Source: Betaproteobacteria bacterium UBA7395 (GTDB taxonomy: Bacteria; Pseudomonadota; Gammaproteobacteria; Burkholderiales; Rhodocyclaceae). From it: a DNA stretch of 8,070 nucleotides. The notes beneath the pieces are model-generated. The model ran no database searches, was not told the DNA's origin, and saw nothing but the letters and a program-made list of their open reading frames with translations. Both the position numbers and the translations under genes were made by a program. Where the stretch lies: positions 1 through 8,070 of the forward strand of contig DKNF01000179.1 of assembly GCA_002470165.1 (NCBI GenBank), in the 5' to 3' direction. Positions 1 through 5,996 of this stretch are shown here, one piece after another. The first letter of the stretch is position 1, and the number at the start of each line of letters is the position of its first letter.

Positions 1-794
1 GAGAACAGCGGCACGTCGTCGCGGTAGCGCTTGACGCGGTTGATGTTGCCCGGCATCACGGTGCCCATGAAGGCCTTGGCCTGTTCATAGACTTCGTCGG
101 TGTCGATCAGGATCTCGCCGATGTCCGGCTGGAAATAATCGCGGATGGCGCGGATGACCAGCGAGCCTTCGAGGTAGATCAGGAAGGCGCCCGATTGCTG
201 CTGGGCGGCGCCTTCGATGGCGGACCACAGCTGCAGCAGGTAGTTGAGGTCCCACTGCAGCTCTTCGGCTTGGCGGCCGATGGCGGCGGTACGGGCGATC
301 AGGCTCATGCCGCCGGGAACTTCCAGCTGGTCCATGATTTCACGCAGTTCGGTGCGCTCGTCGCCGTCGACACGACGGGATACGCCACCGCCGCGCGGGT
401 TGTTCGGCATCAGCACGAGGTAGCGGCCGGCCAGCGAGACGTAGGTGGTCAGGGCTGCGCCCTTGTTGCCACGTTCATCCTTGTCGACCTGGACGATCAG
501 TTCCTGACCTTCCTTGAGCGCATCCTGGATGCGGGCCTTGCCCGGTTCGACGCCCGGCTGGAAATAGGCGCGGGAGACTTCCTTGAACGGCAGGAAACCG
601 TGGCGCTCCGAACCGTAATCGACGAAGCAGGCTTCGAGCGACGGTTCGATCCGGGTGATGACACCCTTGTAGATGTTGCTTTTCCGTTGTTCCTTGGCGG
701 CGGATTCAATGTCGAGATCAATCAGTTTCTGACCATCGACAATGGCGACACGGAGTTCTTCCGCCTGTGTCGCATTGAAGAGCATGCGTTTCAT
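1..794 (-). CDS. rne: Ribonuclease E, N-terminal part (cut by window edge)
   Basis: Endoribonuclease E starts mRNA decay and processes rRNA and tRNA precursors, normally as the core of the degradosome at the inner membrane. The first 264 residues are present; the DNase I-like catalytic domain, zinc-link and C-terminal scaffold lie beyond base 1. The protein begins [17 protein letters not shown], very close to E. coli RNase E. The S1 RNA-binding domain spans about residues 37-120, with F57, F67 and K111 at the positions of the known RNA-contacting residues. The motif LIARTAAIG puts R168 and T169 where the 5'-monophosphate sensor residues sit (169/170 in E. coli). The ATG at 794-792 is chosen from this match and from a GGAG at 808-805, ten bases upstream. 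It is divergent from rluC, as in E. coli. RNase G is shorter but less similar at the N-terminus, and the rluC neighbour favours rne. Confidence 0.96.
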   Translation of the reverse strand, partial: MKRMLFNATQAEELRVAIVDGQKLIDLDIESAAKEQRKSNIYKGVITRIEPSLEACFVDYGSERHGFLPFKEVSRAYFQPGVEPGKARIQDALKEGQELIVQVDKDERGNKGAALTTYVSLAGRYLVLMPNNPRGGGVSRRVDGDERTELREIMDQLEVPGGMSLIARTAAIGRQAEELQWDLNYLLQLWSAIEGAAQQQSGAFLIYLEGSLVIRAIRDYFQPDIGEILIDTDEVYEQAKAFMGTVMPGNINRVKRYRDDVPLF

Positions 795-803
795 TGTTTT
801 GGG

Positions 804-821
804 GCTCCAGCTCGCTGGTGC
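804..821 (-). promoter_or_regulatory. Hairpin overlapping the rne ribosome binding site
   Basis: Read in the rne direction, GCACCAG (821-815), a CGAG loop (814-811) and CTGGAGC (810-804) form a seven-position stem with a single A-A mismatch. The 3' arm contains GGAG (808-805), the only Shine-Dalgarno-like sequence before the rne ATG at 794. If folded in the mRNA, the hairpin would hide the ribosome binding site. The pairing is visible in the sequence; a regulatory role is inference. Confidence 0.4.
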
Positions 822-923
822 TCACGGCAACGAAACGCCCATGCAGGCAGCGACAGGTTCAGTTATCGGGTTGCGTCATGTGATTGGCGGCAAAGGCGAT
901 GATGAATGTGCTGATCGTTAAAT

Positions 924-954
924 GATCGCGAGTCTTTTTATGAAATGCGCGATC
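924..954 (-). promoter_or_regulatory. Seven-base-pair hairpin with A/U-rich loop upstream of rne
   Basis: GATCGCG at 924-930 and CGCGATC at 948-954 are exact inverted repeats around a 17-base A/T-rich loop. In the rne direction the loop reads CATTTCATAAAAAGACT. It lies about 130-160 bases upstream of the rne start, so it would be in the leader if the promoter is further upstream. RNase E prefers single-stranded A/U-rich RNA and binds a leader hairpin of its own mRNA in E. coli, so a similar role is plausible. Homology to the E. coli rne leader elements is not established. Confidence 0.4.
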
Positions 955-1093
955 TTGGAATTCCTGCAACGGGCGATCCGTGCGTGCTTGTGGCGAGCTA
1001 ATCCGTTAACATCACTACTTTTGGTGAGTGAACTTAACCAGTCGTTTCACGTTGGTTTGTCCCGGGCAATTGGCACGGGAGGGACTTCGTGGC

Positions 1094-1124
1094 CTGCCGC
1101 ATGGCAGTCGCGCTTGTAGCGCGA
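1094..1124. repeat. Two adjacent inverted repeats between rne and rluC
   Basis: CTGCC-GCAT-GGCAG (1094-1107) is followed at once by TCGCGC-TTGTA-GCGCGA (1108-1124), giving perfect stems of five and six base pairs. No T run follows on either strand, so they are not intrinsic terminators. They could be leader RNA structure in the rne transcript or protein-binding sites. The strand of action is unknown. Confidence 0.4.
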
Positions 1125-1193
1125 GGGCGGACGGTCTGACGGTTCGGCATCCCTTGCAAACAGAGACGTAAAACGCAGGCAGTATATTAGAAA

Positions 1194-2198
1194 ATGAATG
1201 ACACAGGTAACAATTCGGTCGCCCTGGTCGTGATCGGCGAAGAAGCGCAAGGGCAGCGCCTGGACAATTACCTGCTGCGGCACTGCAAGGGGGTGCCGAA
1301 AAGTCATGTCTATCGCATCCTGCGCAGTGGCGAAGTCAGGGTCAACAGCCGCCGGGTCGATGCGACCTACCGCCTGGAAATCGGTGACCGGGTACGCATT
1401 CCACCGATCCGCATCGCCGAGCGCCCGCAGGACGAAGTCGAGGAGGCCGCCAAGGCCCGGGTCGATCTGCCGATCATTTTCGAAGACGAGGCGATGCTGG
1501 TCATCGACAAGCCCGAAGGCATTGCCGTGCACGGTGGCAGCGGGGTCAGCTTCGGCGTCATCGAGGCCCTGCGCCGGCAGCGGCCGCAGGCCAAGTTCCT
1601 CGAACTGGCGCACCGACTCGACCGCGAAACCTCGGGCATCCTGCTGGTCGGCAAGAAACGGCTGGCACTGACGGCGCTGCACGACATGTTCCGCGAGCAC
1701 GGCGCCGGTGCCGACAAGCGCTACCTGGTGTTGGTCAAGGGGCGCTGGATGAACAATACCCAGCACGTCAAGGCACCGTTGCTCAAGTACCTGACCGACA
1801 GTGGTGAGCGCCGGGTGTCGGTAAATGCCGAAGGCAAGGCGGCGCATACGGTATTCCGCCTGCTTGCCCGCTGGCCGGAAATGAGCCTGCTCGAAGCCCA
1901 GTTGAAGACCGGGCGGACGCACCAGATCCGCGTCCATCTGGCGCATCTCGGTTTTCCCATCCTCGGCGACGAGAAATACGGCGACTTCAATCTCAACAAG
2001 CGGCTACGCCCGGCCGGCCTCAAGCGGATGGCGCTGCACGCCTGGCGCATGGCTTTCCGCCATCCCTTGCTGGGTACGCCGGTCGAGTGCGTGGCACCGC
2101 TGCCGGACGGCATCCGCCAATACATGACGACGGTGGAGGCGCAAACCCCGCGTGAGTTTTCCGCCGACAACCTGCAACAGATCCTGGAGCATCAATGA
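1194..2198 (+). CDS. rluC: 23S rRNA pseudouridine synthase RluC
   Basis: RluC makes pseudouridine at positions 955, 2504 and 2580 (E. coli numbering) of 23S rRNA. The 334-residue protein has an S4 RNA-binding domain at about residues 20-75 (QRLDNYLLRHCKGVPKSHVYRIL) and an RsuA/RluA-type catalytic domain from about residue 95. The catalytic motif HRLDRETSG gives the nucleophile D143, and the conserved TGRTHQIRVH is at 239-248. Length and the AVHGGSGVSFGVIE stretch match RluC rather than RluD or RluA, as does the divergent rne neighbour. The ATG at 1194 fits the family N-terminus, but no Shine-Dalgarno sequence precedes it. The stop overlaps the next gene's start as ATGA at 2195-2198, suggesting translational coupling. 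Confidence 0.95.
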   Translation: MNDTGNNSVALVVIGEEAQGQRLDNYLLRHCKGVPKSHVYRILRSGEVRVNSRRVDATYRLEIGDRVRIPPIRIAERPQDEVEEAAKARVDLPIIFEDEAMLVIDKPEGIAVHGGSGVSFGVIEALRRQRPQAKFLELAHRLDRETSGILLVGKKRLALTALHDMFREHGAGADKRYLVLVKGRWMNNTQHVKAPLLKYLTDSGERRVSVNAEGKAAHTVFRLLARWPEMSLLEAQLKTGRTHQIRVHLAHLGFPILGDEKYGDFNLNKRLRPAGLKRMALHAWRMAFRHPLLGTPVECVAPLPDGIRQYMTTVEAQTPREFSADNLQQILEHQ

Positions 2199-2845
2199 AA
2201 TACGAACTCGTGGTTTTCGACTGGGACGGGACGCTGCTCGATTCCGCCGGTGCCATCGTCAGGGCCATCCAGGCCGCCTGCCGCGACCTGGATTTGCCGG
2301 TGCCGGACCACGCCCGGGCCAGCCATGTCATCGGACTCGGCCTGGCCGACGCGATGCGCCACGCGGTCCCCGACCTGGCGCCGGAGAACTACCAGGCGAT
2401 GGTCGACCGCTACCGTTTCCACTATCTCTCCGGGGATCACGCGCTAACCTTGTTCGACGGGGTGCCGGCAATGCTGGCGCGCCTGCACGCGGCCGGGCAC
2501 ATCCTGGCGGTGGCCACCGGCAAGAGCCGGCTGGGGCTGGAGCGGGCGCTTGACCACTCCGGTTTGCGGCCATTTTTCTCGGCCTCGCGCTGCGCCGATG
2601 AATGTCACTCCAAGCCGCATCCGCAGATGCTTGAGGAACTGATGGCCGAATTCGGCATGTCCGCCGGCGCCACCGTGATGATCGGCGACACCTCGCACGA
2701 CCTGCTGATGGCGAAAAATGCCGGCGTTGACGCGCTGGCCGTCACCTATGGCGCGCATCCGCACGATCATCTGCTCGAACATGCGCCGCTGGCCTGTCTG
2801 CACGATGTCGCGGAACTCGATGCCTGGCTGATGTCCAATGCCTGA
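2195..2845 (+). CDS. HAD-superfamily (class IA) phosphatase, phosphoglycolate phosphatase-like
   Basis: A 216-residue haloacid dehalogenase-type hydrolase, probably cytosolic and acting on a small phosphorylated metabolite. All four HAD motifs are present: FDWDGT with nucleophile D9 and acid/base D11, AVATGKS with T108, SKPHP with K140, and GDTSHD with metal ligands D165 and D169. A helical cap at about residues 16-85 indicates subclass IA, the group containing Gph, PGMB and pyrophosphatase-like enzymes. The substrate cannot be told from sequence, so no gene symbol is given. The ATG overlaps the rluC stop by four bases and has GGAG at 2186-2189, so the gene is very likely co-transcribed with rluC. 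A link to RNA modification is not implied by the family. Confidence 0.9.
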   Translation: MKYELVVFDWDGTLLDSAGAIVRAIQAACRDLDLPVPDHARASHVIGLGLADAMRHAVPDLAPENYQAMVDRYRFHYLSGDHALTLFDGVPAMLARLHAAGHILAVATGKSRLGLERALDHSGLRPFFSASRCADECHSKPHPQMLEELMAEFGMSAGATVMIGDTSHDLLMAKNAGVDALAVTYGAHPHDHLLEHAPLACLHDVAELDAWLMSNA

Positions 2846-2857
2846 GCAGGCTATACT
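2828..2857 (+). promoter_or_regulatory. Possible promoter for sppA
   Basis: TATACT at 2852-2857 matches five of six bases of the sigma70 -10 consensus. CTGATG at 2828-2833, 18 bases upstream, is a weak -35 (three of six). Transcription would start near 2864, giving a leader of about 27 bases before the sppA ATG. The -35 overlaps the end of the phosphatase gene. sppA could equally be read through from rluC. Confidence 0.35.
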
Positions 2858-2890
2858 TGACCGGCGAAATCTTCACCCAGAAAGAACTTG

Positions 2891-3853
2891 ATGGACCTCA
2901 ACCCCCAACGCTCAGACAATGATCCCGCCTGGGAGAGAAAAACCCTGGAAAAACTGGCCTTTGCCGCGCTCAGCGAGCAGCGCGCGCGACGTCGCTGGGG
3001 TGTCTTCTTCAAACTGCTGGGCTTCGGCTACGTCGCCTTCATCCTGTTTGCCCTGATCGAATGGGACAGCAGCAAGGTTGCCGACAAGCATGTCGCGATG
3101 GTCGAACTGCGCGGCGTCATCGCCGCCAAGGGTGAAGCCAGTGCCGACAGCCTGGTTTCCGCGCTGAACTCGGCATTCGACGCCCCGAATTCGCAGGCCG
3201 TGGTACTGCGCATCAACAGTCCGGGTGGCAGCCCGGTGCAGGCCGGTATCGTCAATGACGAAATCCGGCGTTTGCGAGCCAAGTATCCCGACAAGCCGCT
3301 CTATGCCGTGGTCGAGGATGTCTGTGCTTCCGGCGGCTACTACGTCGCCGCCGCCGCTGACCAGATCTATGTCGACAAGGCCAGTGTGGTCGGTTCGATC
3401 GGCGTGCTGATGGACGGCTTCGGCTTCACCGGCACGATGGAGAAGCTTGGCGTCGAACGGCGCCTGCTGACCGCTGGCGAAAACAAGGGTTTCCTCGATC
3501 CCTTCTCGCCGCAGGACGAAACCCAGCGGGCGCACGCCCGGACCCTGCTGGCCGATATCCACGCCCAGTTCATCGATGTGGTCAAGAAGGGGCGTGGCGA
3601 GCGCCTGAAGGACAACCCGGACATCTTTTCCGGCTTGATGTGGACCGGTGCGCAAAGTATCCAGCTCGGGCTGGCCGACGGTTTCGGTACGGTTGAATCG
3701 GTCGCCCGCGACGTCGTCAAGGTCGAGGACGTGCTTGATTACTCGGTCAAGGAGAACCTCGCCGAGCGCTTCGCCAAGCGGCTTGGTGCCGGTGCGGTCG
3801 ATAGTTTCTGGCGCGGCCTTTCCAGCAGCACTGGTGATTTCCGCCTGAACTGA
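2891..3853 (+). CDS. sppA: Signal peptide peptidase SppA, short form
   Basis: A membrane-anchored serine protease of family S49 that degrades signal peptides left in the membrane after protein export. The 320-residue protein has a positively charged N-terminus (QRARRRWG), one transmembrane segment at about residues 38-56, and a ClpP-fold protease domain facing the periplasm. Conserved motifs are LRINSPGGSP (106-115), CASGGYY with probable nucleophile S147, and AGENKGFLDPFSP with probable general base K199. This is the Ser-Lys dyad layout of single-domain SppA proteins such as that of Bacillus; E. coli SppA is a tandem duplication about twice as long. The ATG at 2891 is preferred to an upstream TTG at 2888; a weak AGAAAGAA lies at 2879-2886. 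The gene ends in a terminator at 3881-3913. Confidence 0.92.
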   Translation: MDLNPQRSDNDPAWERKTLEKLAFAALSEQRARRRWGVFFKLLGFGYVAFILFALIEWDSSKVADKHVAMVELRGVIAAKGEASADSLVSALNSAFDAPNSQAVVLRINSPGGSPVQAGIVNDEIRRLRAKYPDKPLYAVVEDVCASGGYYVAAAADQIYVDKASVVGSIGVLMDGFGFTGTMEKLGVERRLLTAGENKGFLDPFSPQDETQRAHARTLLADIHAQFIDVVKKGRGERLKDNPDIFSGLMWTGAQSIQLGLADGFGTVESVARDVVKVEDVLDYSVKENLAERFAKRLGAGAVDSFWRGLSSSTGDFRLN

Positions 3854-4561
3854 TCAAGCCAGCAGCAGGAAAACCGTCGGACGCCGCTCGATTTCGGGCG
3901 GCGTTTGTTTTTTCCACTGGGCAACGGTCAGTGTACGGATGAATTCGCCGGGTAGGGTCAGGTCGGTGGCGACGCACAGGCGGGTCGTTCCCTGGCAGGC
4001 CTGCAGGATGGCGTCGAACATCGCCCGGTTGCGGTACGGGGTTTCGATGAACAACTGGGTCTGGCGGCGCTTGCGTGATTCGGCTTCGAGTTCGCGCAGG
4101 GTCTTGCTGCGATCGACGTCCTTGGCTGGCAGGTAGCCCTGGAAGGCAAAACGCTGGCCGTTGAGGCCGGAGGCCATCAGGGCCAGCAGCAGCGACGACG
4201 GACCGATCAGTGGCACGACGCGGATGTTCTCGCGCTGGGCCAGGGCGACCAGGTCGGCGCCCGGGTCGGCGACCGCCGGGCAACCGGCTTCCGACAGCAG
4301 GCCGACATCGTGACCGGCGCGCAGCGGCGCCAGCAGGTGTTCGATGGCGTCCGGGCGGCTGTGTTCGTTGAGTTCTTCCAGTTGCAGTTCCTGCAGGGGC
4401 AGGTCGGTGCCGGCCGCCTTGAGGAAGGCGCGGGCACTTTTCGCCTGTTCGACGACGAAATGCCGTAGTGGCCGGACAGTGGCCAGAACGTCCGGGTGCA
4501 GGCTGTCCTGCGGCGCCGACGGGCCGAGCGGGACGGGAATCAGGTAGAGGGTGCCGGCCAT
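3854..4561 (-). CDS. RsmI-like SAM-dependent methyltransferase (tetrapyrrole methylase family), target unknown
   Basis: A 235-residue protein of the tetrapyrrole methylase superfamily, related to RsmI (16S rRNA C1402 2'-O-methyltransferase). Recognisable blocks are LYLIPVPLG (5-13), LLSEAGCPAVADPG (88-101), GPSSLLLALMASGL (120-133), FQGYLPAK (140-147) and FIETPYR (171-177). It differs from true RsmI: the EDTR motif near residue 40 reads EQAK, and the C-terminal helical domain is missing (RsmI is about 286 residues). It is therefore likely a separate paralogue whose substrate I cannot name. The ATG (4561-4559) overlaps the maf stop as TGATG and has no Shine-Dalgarno sequence, so translation is probably coupled to maf. 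A further in-frame ATG at 4600 lies inside maf and is rejected. The end of the gene abuts sppA with no gap. Confidence 0.85.
   Translation of the reverse strand: MAGTLYLIPVPLGPSAPQDSLHPDVLATVRPLRHFVVEQAKSARAFLKAAGTDLPLQELQLEELNEHSRPDAIEHLLAPLRAGHDVGLLSEAGCPAVADPGADLVALAQRENIRVVPLIGPSSLLLALMASGLNGQRFAFQGYLPAKDVDRSKTLRELEAESRKRRQTQLFIETPYRNRAMFDAILQACQGTTRLCVATDLTLPGEFIRTLTVAQWKKQTPPEIERRPTVFLLLA
3881..3913 (+). terminator. Intrinsic terminator of sppA, inside the opposing methyltransferase gene
   Basis: ACGCCGC (3881-3887) and GCGGCGT (3898-3904) form a perfect seven-base-pair stem. Three more inner pairs (T-G, C-G, G-C) close an ATTT loop at 3891-3894. The stem is followed by TTTGTTTTTT (3904-3913). 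This is a good plus-strand rho-independent terminator 27 bases after the sppA stop. The minus strand lacks an equivalent T run after the stem, so it looks one-directional. Confidence 0.85.
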
Positions 4562-5139
4562 CAGAGAATTGCCACGCCCTGATTGCGCAACATGTCGCAC
4601 AGGGCGATCAGCGGCAGACCGACGAGTGCATTCGGGTCGTCGCCCTGCATGCCGGCGAGCAGGGCGATGCCCAGGCCTTCCGATTTGGCCGAGCCGGCAC
4701 AGTTGTAGGCCGGTTCGCGTCGCAGGTAGTTGTCGATCTCGCTGTCAGTAAGCGTCCGGAAGGTTACCAGGGTCGGGATGCCGCGGACCTGGCTGGTGCC
4801 GGTGCGGGCGTTGTACAGGCACAGGCCGGTGAAGAAATTGACGGTCTTGCCTGATAATTCGCGCAACTGCGCAACGGCCCGTTCATGGGTGCCGGGTTTT
4901 CCGTAGATGCGGCCATCGACCGTGGCGACCTGATCACTGCCGATGATCAGTGCGTCGGGATATTGCTCGGCAACAGCTTTGGCCTTGGCTTCGGACAGGC
5001 GCAGGGCCAGTGGCTCGGGGGCTTCGCCGGGGAGGGCGGATTCGTCGGTCTGGGGGTTGGCGACGGTGAAGGGCAGGCCGAGGCGGGCCAGCAGTTCGCG
5101 CCGGTAGGGCGAGGTCGAAGCGAGTACGAGGTTTTGCAT
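4561..5139 (-). CDS. yceF: Maf-family nucleotide pyrophosphatase, YceF type
   Basis: Maf proteins are house-cleaning pyrophosphatases that hydrolyse non-canonical nucleoside triphosphates; E. coli YceF prefers 7-methyl-GTP. The 192-residue protein has the N-terminal motif [12 protein letters not shown] (6-17), IIGSDQV with the catalytic D69, and YGKP with K81. Closeness to YceF rather than to the dTTP/UTP-type YhdE is shown by [12 protein letters not shown] (147-158) and [15 protein letters not shown] (167-181), the latter nearly identical in E. coli YceF. The ATG at 5139-5137 is chosen from the family N-terminus; a longer open frame continues upstream but crosses the yceD promoter. No strong Shine-Dalgarno sequence is seen. 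The gene is divergent from yceD, as in E. coli, and overlaps the methyltransferase start by one base. Confidence 0.93.
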   Translation of the reverse strand: MQNLVLASTSPYRRELLARLGLPFTVANPQTDESALPGEAPEPLALRLSEAKAKAVAEQYPDALIIGSDQVATVDGRIYGKPGTHERAVAQLRELSGKTVNFFTGLCLYNARTGTSQVRGIPTLVTFRTLTDSEIDNYLRREPAYNCAGSAKSEGLGIALLAGMQGDDPNALVGLPLIALCDMLRNQGVAIL

Positions 5140-5197
5140 CTTGAAAGTTTTTGTGCAACAAAGCCTTGCGTCGATTTCTTGAGGCAGCACTTTGTTT

Positions 5198-5226
5198 TTG
5201 ACTTGGCGAGCCAAAAATAATATCAT
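5198..5226 (+). promoter_or_regulatory. Sigma70-type promoter of the yceD-rpmF-plsX-fab operon
   Basis: TTGACT (5198-5203) and TATCAT (5221-5226) each match five of six consensus bases and are separated by exactly 17 bases. The spacer is A/T-rich next to the -10. Transcription would start near 5233. It lies in the only gap between the divergent yceF and yceD genes. It is the strongest promoter match in the window, which suits a unit containing a ribosomal protein gene. Confidence 0.8.
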
Positions 5227-5254
5227 CCGCCGTTTAAGTCGCAACAGATTCAGC

Positions 5255-5743
5255 TTGAAAAGAATCAATGATGCCTTCGCCTTTGCCCGGGATGCGCGTG
5301 TTCTGCAAGGAACGCTGGCGGTTTCGGCAATGGAACGCCTGCACGATCTGCTGGCCGAAGTGTCCGGGGAGGTTTCCTGGCATCTCGAAGGCTTCAGGGG
5401 AAAGCGTGGCGAGCCCTTGCTGCGCCTGACGGTGAGTGGATGCATTCCGCTGGCTTGTCAGCGCTGCCTGGACGCCATCGATTTCGAGCTGGACGTTGAT
5501 CGTTTGCTGGAAGTCATCCCGGCCAACGCCGACGTGTCGCAAGACGAACTGGAAGACGACAGCCGGGATTTTCTGCCGGTGGAAAAGGAACTGGATGTGG
5601 CGGAGCTGGTCGAGGACGAAATTCTGTTGTCCCTGCCGGTTGCGCCGCGACATGATGGATGTGGTTTGCCTGGTGCGTCCGGTGCCGGTGAGCGGGTCAA
5701 CCCGTTTGCTGCACTGGCCGGGCTCAAAGGCAAGCCGAACTGA
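5255..5743 (+). CDS. yceD: YceD (DUF177) family protein, ribosome/23S rRNA-associated
   Basis: A small acidic protein of the DUF177 family, almost always encoded just before rpmF. Its exact biochemical role is not settled; plant chloroplast members are needed for 23S rRNA accumulation, so a role in large-subunit assembly is plausible. The 162-residue form has [14 protein letters not shown] with C63, C68 and C71, a further C136 in RHDGCG, and the typical [10 protein letters not shown] near the C-terminus (149-158); the CxxC pair could bind metal. A frame opens earlier with TTG at 5192, but the promoter's start point near 5233 makes TTG at 5255 the first usable start. It keeps the family's N-terminal DAFAFAR region. 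The ATG at 5330 would remove it. No good Shine-Dalgarno sequence precedes 5255, so the start is less certain than the gene. Confidence 0.88.
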   Translation: MKRINDAFAFARDARVLQGTLAVSAMERLHDLLAEVSGEVSWHLEGFRGKRGEPLLRLTVSGCIPLACQRCLDAIDFELDVDRLLEVIPANADVSQDELEDDSRDFLPVEKELDVAELVEDEILLSLPVAPRHDGCGLPGASGAGERVNPFAALAGLKGKPN

Positions 5744-5762
5744 TTTTTTTTGGAGTAACAAA

Positions 5763-5942
5763 ATGGCCGTTCAACAGAACAAGAAGTCCCCGTCGAAGCG
5801 TGGCATGCACCGTGCCCATGATTTCCTGACCGCGCCCCCGCTGGCTGTCGAGTCCACCACCGGTGAAACGCACCTGCGTCACCACATCTCCCCGAGCGGT
5901 TTCTACCGCGGCAAGAAGGTTCTCAAGGCCAAGGGCGAGTAA
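5763..5942 (+). CDS. rpmF: 50S ribosomal protein L32 (bL32)
   Basis: A 59-residue basic protein of the large ribosomal subunit. It begins [20 protein letters not shown] and contains [17 protein letters not shown], both diagnostic of bL32. There are no cysteines, so this is the zinc-independent form, as in E. coli. The ATG has a clear GGAG at 5752-5755 with a seven-base gap, directly after a T-rich stretch that follows the yceD stop. It belongs to the yceD operon and is followed by a terminator-like hairpin. Confidence 0.97.
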   Translation: MAVQQNKKSPSKRGMHRAHDFLTAPPLAVESTTGETHLRHHISPSGFYRGKKVLKAKGE

Positions 5943-5954
5943 TCGTTCATCGAA

Positions 5955-5993
5955 GGGCAGGTGGCTCCTTCGGGAGAGCCTGCCTTTTCTTTT
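5955..5993 (+). terminator. Terminator/attenuator-like hairpin between rpmF and plsX
   Basis: GGCAGG (5956-5961) pairs with CCTGCC (5979-5984). Above a small internal loop, CTCC (5965-5968) pairs with GGAG (5973-5976) around a stable TTCG tetraloop (5969-5972). TTTTCTTTT follows at 5985-5993. This has the form of a rho-independent terminator but sits within the operon, 13 bases after the rpmF stop and three bases before the plsX ATG. It probably ends a fraction of transcripts after rpmF. Confidence 0.7.
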
Positions 5994-5996
5994 GCC

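Larger units (their letters stand above)
795..1193. promoter_or_regulatory. rne-rluC divergent intergenic region and probable rne 5' leader
   Basis: This is a 399-base gap between the divergent starts of rne and rluC. I see no credible gene: the 65-codon plus-strand frame at 922-1119 has no recognisable family and sits in lower-GC sequence. The gap is long enough for both promoters and a long rne leader; in E. coli the rne leader is about 360 bases and mediates autoregulation by RNase E. It contains several perfect or near-perfect inverted repeats (804-821, 924-954, 1094-1107, 1108-1124), listed separately. I could not find a convincing -35/-10 pair for rne. A TATATT lies just ahead of the rluC ATG. 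Regulatory function is inferred from position and structure. Confidence 0.6.

Noticed and set aside
195..902. Plus-strand open frame of 235 codons opposite the rne start
   Set aside because: Antisense to conserved RNase E sequence; its extension into the rne leader shows nothing recognisable.
963..1045. Several weak -35/-10 combinations for rne on the minus strand (for example TTCACT with TTAACG)
   Set aside because: Each matches only about half the consensus and none stands out, so no rne promoter is called.
922..1119. Possible 65-residue protein in the rne-rluC gap
   Set aside because: No ribosome binding site, no family, and its bases are better explained as structured leader and promoter DNA.
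1154..1188. TTGCAA and TATATT as a paired promoter for rluC
   Set aside because: The 23-base spacing is too long for a normal sigma70 promoter, so only the -10-like element is discussed.
1047..1946. Minus-strand open frame of 299 codons opposite rluC
   Set aside because: It lies opposite a gene with full RluC motifs, shows no recognisable family, and long antisense frames are common in high-GC coding DNA.
2912..3655. Minus-strand open frame of 247 codons opposite sppA
   Set aside because: Antisense to a protein with clear catalytic motifs; no family resemblance.
4562..4600. Upstream ATG extending the methyltransferase by 13 residues
   Set aside because: The extension lies inside the yceF coding sequence and does not match the family N-terminus; the overlapping TGATG start does.
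5140..5445. N-terminal extension of the yceF frame to 294 residues
   Set aside because: It would run across the yceD promoter and into yceD coding sequence; the Maf family starts at [11 protein letters not shown].
5741..5751. T run after the yceD stop as a terminator
   Set aside because: No stable stem precedes it, and the rpmF ribosome binding site follows at once.
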